From Rhizobacter sp. (lineage in GTDB: Bacteria; Pseudomonadota; Gammaproteobacteria; Burkholderiales; Burkholderiaceae_C), in NCBI GenBank assembly GCA_019635355.1, contig JAHBZQ010000001.1, positions 4,526,001 through 4,590,000 of the forward strand: DNA of 64,000 nt. The letters run 5' to 3'. The notes beneath the pieces are model-generated. The model did not search any database. It saw only the letters and a list, made by a program, of their open reading frames with translations, and was not told the DNA's origin. Positions 59,430 to 64,000 of the stretch are shown in pieces. A program made the position numbers and the translations under genes. Within the stretch, counting starts at the first letter, position 1; each line of letters opens with the position of its first letter.

Positions 59430-60466
59430 GCTTCTTGTTCGATGAGGATGTCGTCTGCTGCGTGGCTCGTGGCTGGCAGTCGCTGATGGGTGTCGGCCAA
59501 CTGGTCGAACCAGTCGGTCACGGCGCGGACCTGCGTGTCGCAGGTTTCCAGCTTGTTCATGAAGGCGCGGAAGTCTTCGCCGCCTGGCAAGGCGCGCACG
59601 GCCCAGCCAATGTGCTTGCGGGCGGTGCGCACGCCCGTGTATTCACCGTACAGGTCGTAGTGCTCGTGCAGGTGCTCGAGCAGCCACTGCTTGGCCTGCT
59701 GCACCTCGGGGGCGGGCAGGTGCTCGCCGGTGGCGAGGAAGTGCGCGATCTCGCGGAAGATCCATGGCCGGCCTTGGGCGGCGCGGCCGATCATGATGGC
59801 GTCGGCGCCGGTGGCGGCGAGCACCTCGCGCGCTTTCTCGGGGCTGTCGATGTCGCCGTTGGCGACGACCGGGATGCTCAGCGCTGCCTTCACGGCGGCG
59901 ATGGTGTCGTACTCGGCGTGGCCGCCGTAGCCTTGCTCGCGGGTGCGGCCGTGCACCGTGACCATCGCGACGCCCACCGATTCGGCCACGCGCGCCAGCC
60001 GCACCGCATTGCGCTCGGCCTGGCACCACCCGGTGCGCATCTTCAGCGTGACGGGCACCTTGTGCGGGGCACAGGCCGCGACCACGGCGTCGATGATCGC
60101 GGTGGCGAGCGGCTCGTCCTGCATCAGCGCCGAGCCGGCCCATTTGGTGCACACCTTCTTGGCCGGGCAGCCCATGTTGATGTCGATGATCTGGGCGCCG
60201 CGGTCGATGTTGTAGGCGGCGGCCTCGGCCATCATCTGCGGCTCGGTGCCGGCGATCTGCACCGCAATCGGCGCCACTTCGCCGTCATGGTTGGCGCGGC
60301 GCGAGGTCTTGAGGCTGTTCCACAAGTCTTTGCGCGAGGTCACCATCTCGCTCACCGCGTAGCCCGCACCCAGCCGTTTGCACAGCTGCCGGAACGGCCG
60401 GTCGGTCACGCCGGCCATCGGCGCGGCGAACAGATTGTTCGCGAGGGAGATGTGGCCGATCTGCAT
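59426..60466 (-). CDS. dusB: tRNA-dihydrouridine synthase B
   Basis: FMN enzyme reducing uridine in the tRNA D-loop, 346 aa. The start MQIGHISLANNLFAAPMAGVTDRPFR is diagnostic. The catalytic cysteine is in DINMGCPAKKVC, and the FMN site includes PVTLKMRTGW and ANGDI followed by ATGADAIMIGRAAQGRPWIF. It leads the dusB-fis-purH operon. A TATACT hexamer on the minus strand (60518-60513), 46 bp before the start, is a possible -10 box. Confidence 0.97.
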   Translation of the reverse strand: MQIGHISLANNLFAAPMAGVTDRPFRQLCKRLGAGYAVSEMVTSRKDLWNSLKTSRRANHDGEVAPIAVQIAGTEPQMMAEAAAYNIDRGAQIIDINMGCPAKKVCTKWAGSALMQDEPLATAIIDAVVAACAPHKVPVTLKMRTGWCQAERNAVRLARVAESVGVAMVTVHGRTREQGYGGHAEYDTIAAVKAALSIPVVANGDIDSPEKAREVLAATGADAIMIGRAAQGRPWIFREIAHFLATGEHLPAPEVQQAKQWLLEHLHEHYDLYGEYTGVRTARKHIGWAVRALPGGEDFRAFMNKLETCDTQVRAVTDWFDQLADTHQRLPATSHAADDILIEQEA

Positions 60467-60559
60467 GGTGAGAAGGGGGAAGAATCGGCCGGGCTGCTCA
60501 AAAAGGAGGCAGAGTATAAGCCCTGAAACCTACAGGTCTTGTGTGCAAAACCTGCTGCG

Positions 60560-60565
60560 GATAAT
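60560..60565 (+). promoter_or_regulatory. candidate -10 box for yqaA (leaderless spacing)
   Basis: GATAAT ends 8 bp before the ATG at 60574; TTGTGT at 60539-60544 could be a -35 but with a short 15-bp spacer. No Shine-Dalgarno present. Confidence 0.3.
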
Positions 60566-60573
60566 GCCGCCCG

Positions 60574-61059
60574 ATGCAGGAATGGATCGAATCGTTGCTC
60601 GCGCTTCTCGCCCTCCCGAAGTTCGGGCTGAGCACCGTCTTCGTCGTCGCCTTCATCTCGGCCACGCTGCTGCCTCTGGGCTCCGAACCCGCGGTGTTCG
60701 GCCTCGTCAAGCTCAACCCCGAGCTCTTCTGGCCCGCAGTGCTCGTGGCCACCGCCGGCAACACGCTCGGCGGTGCCGTGACCTACTGGATGGGCTATGG
60801 CGCCGAGCGGGCCTATGAAAAAGTCGCGCATCACGCACCGCACGAGGCGCGAGTGCTCACGTGGCTGCGCCAGTTCGGGCCCCGGGCCTGCTTGATGTCG
60901 TGGTTGCCCATCCTCGGCGACCCGCTGTGCGGTGTGGCCGGTTGGATGCGGCTGCCCTTCTGGCCCTGCGTGCTCTACATGGCGATCGGCAAGTTTGGCC
61001 GCTACCTCGTGATGACGGCGGTGCTGCTGTGGCTGTGGCCGGGGCAGTACGGCGGCTGA
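60574..61059 (+). CDS. YqaA family (DedA-like) membrane protein
   Basis: Membrane protein of 161 aa with four to five helices of the SNARE-associated/VTT type. Family pieces are FISATLLPLGSEPAVFGLV, AGNTLGGAVTYWMGYGAE and the re-entrant loop SWLPILGDPLCGVAGWMRLP. DedA relatives move lipids across the membrane; YqaA itself is uncharacterised. ATG 60574 is 107 bp from the divergent dusB start. The 132 bp downstream hold a GC-rich imperfect hairpin at 61069-61091. Confidence 0.9.
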   Translation: MQEWIESLLALLALPKFGLSTVFVVAFISATLLPLGSEPAVFGLVKLNPELFWPAVLVATAGNTLGGAVTYWMGYGAERAYEKVAHHAPHEARVLTWLRQFGPRACLMSWLPILGDPLCGVAGWMRLPFWPCVLYMAIGKFGRYLVMTAVLLWLWPGQYGG

Positions 61060-61191
61060 GCTTGCGGCCCGGCCGAGGGTTCGGCGGCCGGCAATCTGTC
61101 AGAAAGTCGACGCTTCGGGCCGGTGCTGTTGCGGCAGCATGCGTGGTGCATGGCACGATGAAACGATCGTCGTCCCGACCGCGAGGTGCCC

Positions 61192-61755
61192 ATGTCCAGC
61201 AAGTCTCAGAAGCCTCGCGCCAGGCGCATCAACTGGTTTGACCGGCTCAAGAGCCTGTTCCAGAAGCCTGAGGCGACGCCGCCCAGCCTGAACCACGTGC
61301 TTGCCAAGGCCGGCTCACGCCGCAGCGCCAAGGTCGGCAAGAGTGGTGGCAAAAGCTCCACCAACGTGGCCCACATGCTGAAGGCGCTGAAGCTCGTGCT
61401 CGACCGGCATGGCGCGTCGCGCGCGGTGCTCGCCCACCTGAGCGTGGTCGAGCAGGCGCTCGGGCACGGTGGCTTGCAGGCCCTGGAAGACGTGCCGGCC
61501 GACGTGCTCGGCAAGGCCTTGTCGCAACTCGAGATGCTGGTGTCGGACTGGTCCGAGGCCGGTATTGCGGCGCTGCGGGCGCAGATCAAGGCCGCGATGG
61601 CCAAGCCCGGGCGCATCGACGTGCCGCGCGGTGGTCGCCCGGCCAAGCAATCGACCGATTTCGACAACAGCCGCATGCAGGTGAACGAAGCCAGCGTCTC
61701 CGTCTTCATGGACGCCCAGGCGCGCTGGGAGACCTCGCTCACCGGCGGCCGCTGA
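61192..61755 (+). CDS. hypothetical protein, basic N-terminus
   Basis: I do not recognise this 187-aa protein. The first 60 residues are strongly basic (KSQKPRARRINWFDRLKSLF, then SRRSAKVGKSGGKSS), followed by a helical region with ALKLVLDRHGASRAVLAHLSVVEQAL and a C-terminal segment rich in polar residues. No membrane span and no signal peptide. GAGG five bases before the ATG at 61192 supports this start over a GTG at 61186. Codon use matches its neighbours, so it is native. Ends at a terminator shared with the convergent granule protein gene. Confidence 0.75.
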   Translation: MSSKSQKPRARRINWFDRLKSLFQKPEATPPSLNHVLAKAGSRRSAKVGKSGGKSSTNVAHMLKALKLVLDRHGASRAVLAHLSVVEQALGHGGLQALEDVPADVLGKALSQLEMLVSDWSEAGIAALRAQIKAAMAKPGRIDVPRGGRPAKQSTDFDNSRMQVNEASVSVFMDAQARWETSLTGGR

Positions 61756-61773
61756 CCAGCGGCGCGGGAATGC

Positions 61774-61797
61774 AAAAGGGCGCCGAGGCGCCCTTTT
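61774..61797. terminator. bidirectional intrinsic terminator
   Basis: AAAAGGGCGCC - GA - GGCGCCCTTTT, eleven-base arms, between the convergent hypothetical and phasin-like genes. Confidence 0.88.
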
Positions 61798-61818
61798 CTC
61801 ATGTGCCGCCGAAACCGC

Positions 61819-62334
61819 TCAGGCGGTCTTGCGCGCGGCCTTCTTGGCGGCAGGCTTGGCCGCGGTCTTTGCGGCCGTCCTGGCCGTGGCGCGCGGCGCC
61901 GGCGACTTGCTGGCCTTGCCGAGCTGAGCGCTCAGCTCGTCGATGCGCTTGTGCAGGGCGGCCACGTCCTTCGCGCTCGGCACGCCCAGCTTCGCCAGCG
62001 CCTTGGCGGTGCGCTCTTCGAAGATCGACTCCAGCTTGTCCCAGTGCTGGCCGGCCTTGCTGGTCACGTCACCGGCCATGCCGGTCATCTTGCTGGCCAT
62101 CTCGTTGAGCTTGCCTTCGGCCACGCTCTGCGTCTTCTTCTGCAGCGTCACGCCTTCCTTCACCAGCGCTTCGAAGACCTTGCCACCTTCTTCCTGCGCC
62201 TTGGAAAACGCGCCCAGGCCGGCGAGCCAGATCTGCTGGGCCGAGTCCTTCACCGTGGCGGCGAACTGGCTGTCGAGCAGGCTTGCGGGCGACGCGGCCT
62301 TCTTGTCGGCCATCTGCTTGAGTTTCTTGACCAT
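61819..62334 (-). CDS. polyhydroxyalkanoate granule-associated phasin (PhaF/PhaI-like)
   Basis: Granule-binding protein, 171 aa. The helical N-terminal part (DSAQQIWLAGLGAFSKAQEEGGKVFEALVKEG) is the PhaF/PhaI phasin signature, followed by a coiled-coil heptad region (AALHKRIDELSAQL). The C-terminus is a histone H1-like Ala/Lys tail (AAKTAAKPAAKKAARKTA), which in PhaF binds DNA and helps share granules at division. Start ATG at 62334. No PHA synthase is in the window. Confidence 0.9.
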   Translation of the reverse strand: MVKKLKQMADKKAASPASLLDSQFAATVKDSAQQIWLAGLGAFSKAQEEGGKVFEALVKEGVTLQKKTQSVAEGKLNEMASKMTGMAGDVTSKAGQHWDKLESIFEERTAKALAKLGVPSAKDVAALHKRIDELSAQLGKASKSPAPRATARTAAKTAAKPAAKKAARKTA

Positions 62335-62392
62335 GGTCTCGTTCCTGTGAGTGGTGGATGAAAGACGGCGCGCCGTCGCGGCACGAGGCGCC

Positions 62393-62398
62393 ACTATA
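62393..62398 (-). promoter_or_regulatory. candidate -10 box of the phasin-like gene
   Basis: TATAGT on the minus strand, 58 bp before the ATG at 62334; a weak GTGCGA 17 bp further upstream is the only -35 candidate. The rest of the 186-bp divergent region contains a GAGCCC/GGGCTC hairpin (62438-62453). Confidence 0.35.
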
Positions 62399-62520
62399 GG
62401 AGCGTGCGGCGCGCATCGCACCCGCTTTCTCTAGTGAGAGCCCCCAAGGGCTCGGGAAACTTCGCAGGGCACGCCCTTGCCTTTGGAGAAGAATGCGCCG
62501 GTCATCCACAGGAGGAACGC

Positions 62521-64000
62521 ATGCAGTATTTCGTGACCGGAGCCACCGGCTTCATCGGCAAACGCCTCGTCAAGACCTTGCTGCAGCGTCGCGGTGCGAC
62601 CGTGCACTTTCTGCTGCGCGAGGGCAGCGAGGGCAAGCTGCCGGCACTGCTGGAGTACTGGGGCGTCGACGCGCGCCGTGCCGTGCCGGTCTACGGCGAC
62701 CTGACGGCCAAGAAGCTGGGCGTCTCGGCCGAGGCGGTCAAGAAGCTCAAAGGCCACATCGACCACGTTTACCACCTGGCCGCGGTGTACGACCTGAAGG
62801 CCGACGAAGAGTCGCAGGTGCATGTGAACGTGGAAGGCACGCGCAACCTCGTCGAGTTCGCGAAGGCCATCGACGCCGGGCATCTGCACCACGTGAGCAG
62901 CATTGCCGCCGCCGGCCTTTACGAGGGCGTGTTCCGCGAAGACATGTTTGACGAGGCCGAGAACCTCGACCACCCCTACTTCATGACCAAGCACGAGAGC
63001 GAGAAGATCGTGCGCACCGAAAGCAAGGTGCCGTGGACGGTCTACCGCCCCGCGCTCGTGGTGGGCGACTCGCAGACCGGCGAGATGGACAAGGTCGACG
63101 GGCCGTACTACTTCTTCAAGCTCATCCAGCGCATGCGGCAGCTGCTGCCGCCGTGGATGCCCAGCATCGGCCTGGAAGGCGGGCGCATCAACATCGTGCC
63201 GGTCGACTTCGTGGTGAGCGCGCTCGACCACATCAGCCACCAGAAGACCGATCTGAACAAGAAGTGCTTCCACCTCGTCGACCCCGAGGGCTACCGCGTG
63301 GGCGACGTGCTCGACGTCTTCAGCAAGGCCGCGCACGCGCCGAAGATGAATCTCTTCATCAACGCCGCGCTGCTCGGCTTCATCCCCAAGGGCATCAAGA
63401 AGGGTCTCATGGCCCTGGCCCCGGTGCGCCGCGTGCGCCACGCGGTGATGAAGGACCTGGGCCTGCCGGAAGACATCCTCACCTTCGTCAACTACCCCAC
63501 GCGCTTCGATTGCCGCGAGACCACCGCGGCGCTGAAGGGCAGCGGCATCGCCTGCCCCAAGCTCCCCAACTACGCCTGGCGCCTGTGGGACTACTGGGAG
63601 CGCAACCTCGACCCGGCGCTCTTCGTCGACCGCAGCCTGCGCGGCACGGTGGGCGGCAAGGTGGTGCTGGTGACGGGCGGCTCCTCGGGCATCGGCCTGG
63701 CGGCGGCGATCAAGTTTGCCGAGGCGGGCGCGATCACCATCATCTGCGCGCGCGACGAAGCCAAGCTCGCCGAGGCGAAGAAGGAGATCATGGCCGCCGC
63801 CGGCAAGGGCGCGAACGTGGCGACCTACTCGGCCGACATTGCCGACGAGGCCAGCTGCGCCGGGCTCATCGCCTGGCTGACCGAGACCTACGGCGGGGTC
63901 GACTTCCTCATCAACAACGCGGGTCGTTCGATCCGCCGCGCCATCGAAAGCAGCTACGACCGCTTCCACGATTTCGAGCGCACGATGCAGCTCAACTACT
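62521..64000 (+). CDS. two-domain fatty acyl-CoA reductase / SDR family oxidoreductase (3' end beyond window)
   Basis: Partial gene, 493 codons visible of about 660. The N-terminal domain is an extended SDR (NAD_binding_4 type) with TGATGFIGKRLVKTLL, SSIAAAGLYEGVFRE and the YxxxK pair Y153/K157 in HPYFMTKHESEK. The second, classical SDR domain begins TGGSSGIGLAAA (385-396) and reaches LINNAGRSIRRAIESSYDRF at the edge. From memory the layout and many blocks match the Marinobacter enzyme that reduces fatty acyl-CoA to fatty alcohol for wax esters. A strong AGGAGG precedes the ATG. Divergent from the phasin gene, suggesting a storage-lipid context. Confidence 0.85.
   Translation, partial: MQYFVTGATGFIGKRLVKTLLQRRGATVHFLLREGSEGKLPALLEYWGVDARRAVPVYGDLTAKKLGVSAEAVKKLKGHIDHVYHLAAVYDLKADEESQVHVNVEGTRNLVEFAKAIDAGHLHHVSSIAAAGLYEGVFREDMFDEAENLDHPYFMTKHESEKIVRTESKVPWTVYRPALVVGDSQTGEMDKVDGPYYFFKLIQRMRQLLPPWMPSIGLEGGRINIVPVDFVVSALDHISHQKTDLNKKCFHLVDPEGYRVGDVLDVFSKAAHAPKMNLFINAALLGFIPKGIKKGLMALAPVRRVRHAVMKDLGLPEDILTFVNYPTRFDCRETTAALKGSGIACPKLPNYAWRLWDYWERNLDPALFVDRSLRGTVGGKVVLVTGGSSGIGLAAAIKFAEAGAITIICARDEAKLAEAKKEIMAAAGKGANVATYSADIADEASCAGLIAWLTETYGGVDFLINNAGRSIRRAIESSYDRFHDFERTMQLNY

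Noticed and set aside
1..64000. tRNA or rRNA genes, CRISPR arrays, insertion sequences, prophage or integrase genes
   Set aside because: Looked for cloverleaf ends and TTCGA-type arms, regularly spaced repeats, transposase motifs and terminal repeats; none was convincing.

Overview
The window is a stretch of chromosome from a GC-rich beta-proteobacterium of the order Burkholderiales, most like the Rubrivivax/Leptothrix/Rhizobacter group. This rests on the gene order (thiD-rubredoxin-pilGHIJL, yqgE-ruvX-pyrR-pyrB-pyrX, coxB-coxA-ctaG-coxC-SURF1-ctaA-ctaB-SCO, dusB-fis-purH), the GC-biased codon use and the protein families. It is densely packed core genome: no gap exceeds about 215 bases, and I see no tRNA, rRNA, insertion sequence, prophage, CRISPR array or plasmid function.

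Layout. 1-1644 (minus): thiD and the N-terminal part of hemL. 1789-13186 (plus): a rubredoxin, then the Pil-Chp chemosensory operon pilG-pilH-pilI-pilJ-pilL, which steers type IV pilus motility, ending in a GGDEF diguanylate cyclase. 13183-14649 (minus): photolyase. 14685-19230 (plus): yqgE, ruvX, pyrR, pyrB, a dihydroorotase-like pyrX that lacks the metal ligands, and an acyltransferase. 19241-22466: a lone type IV pilin (minus), a MATE exporter and a degenerate HD-GYP protein. 22472-27657: gpmA (minus), then rhodanese-grxC-secB-gpsA (plus), comF-trmL (minus) and a BioC-like methyltransferase (plus). 27871-37021: the aa3-type cytochrome c oxidase locus, with structural genes, copper chaperones, heme A synthesis and several very small membrane proteins. 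37088-44512 (minus): rpoH under a CIRCE-like operator, two hybrid histidine kinases and ychF. 44600-49658: a pirin (plus), then an asmA-MOSC-EamA operon (minus). 49789-55312 (plus): a ubiquinone-type monooxygenase, dsbC, an M61 peptidase, a DUF3108 protein and an enoyl-CoA hydratase. 55344-60466 (minus): ruvC, cdsA, an acyltransferase, purH, fis and dusB. 60574-64000: yqaA, an unknown gene, a PHA granule protein (minus) and most of a two-domain fatty acyl-CoA reductase cut by the right edge.

How genes work together. The pil genes, pilin, diguanylate cyclase and degenerate HD-GYP protein point to surface motility linked to cyclic di-GMP. The cox block holds nearly everything needed to make and assemble a heme-copper oxidase. 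PyrR, PyrB and PyrX form a pyrimidine unit of the Pseudomonas type, in which the inactive dihydroorotase probably scaffolds the carbamoyltransferase. The granule protein and fatty acyl reductase suggest carbon storage as PHA and possibly wax esters.

Most of the window is ordinary housekeeping DNA. The points most worth a second look are the CIRCE operator in front of rpoH, the structured leader of coxB, the tiny open frame linking dusB to fis, the catalytically dead PyrX and HD-GYP proteins, four genes whose -10 boxes imply leaderless mRNAs, and the storage-lipid pair at the right end.
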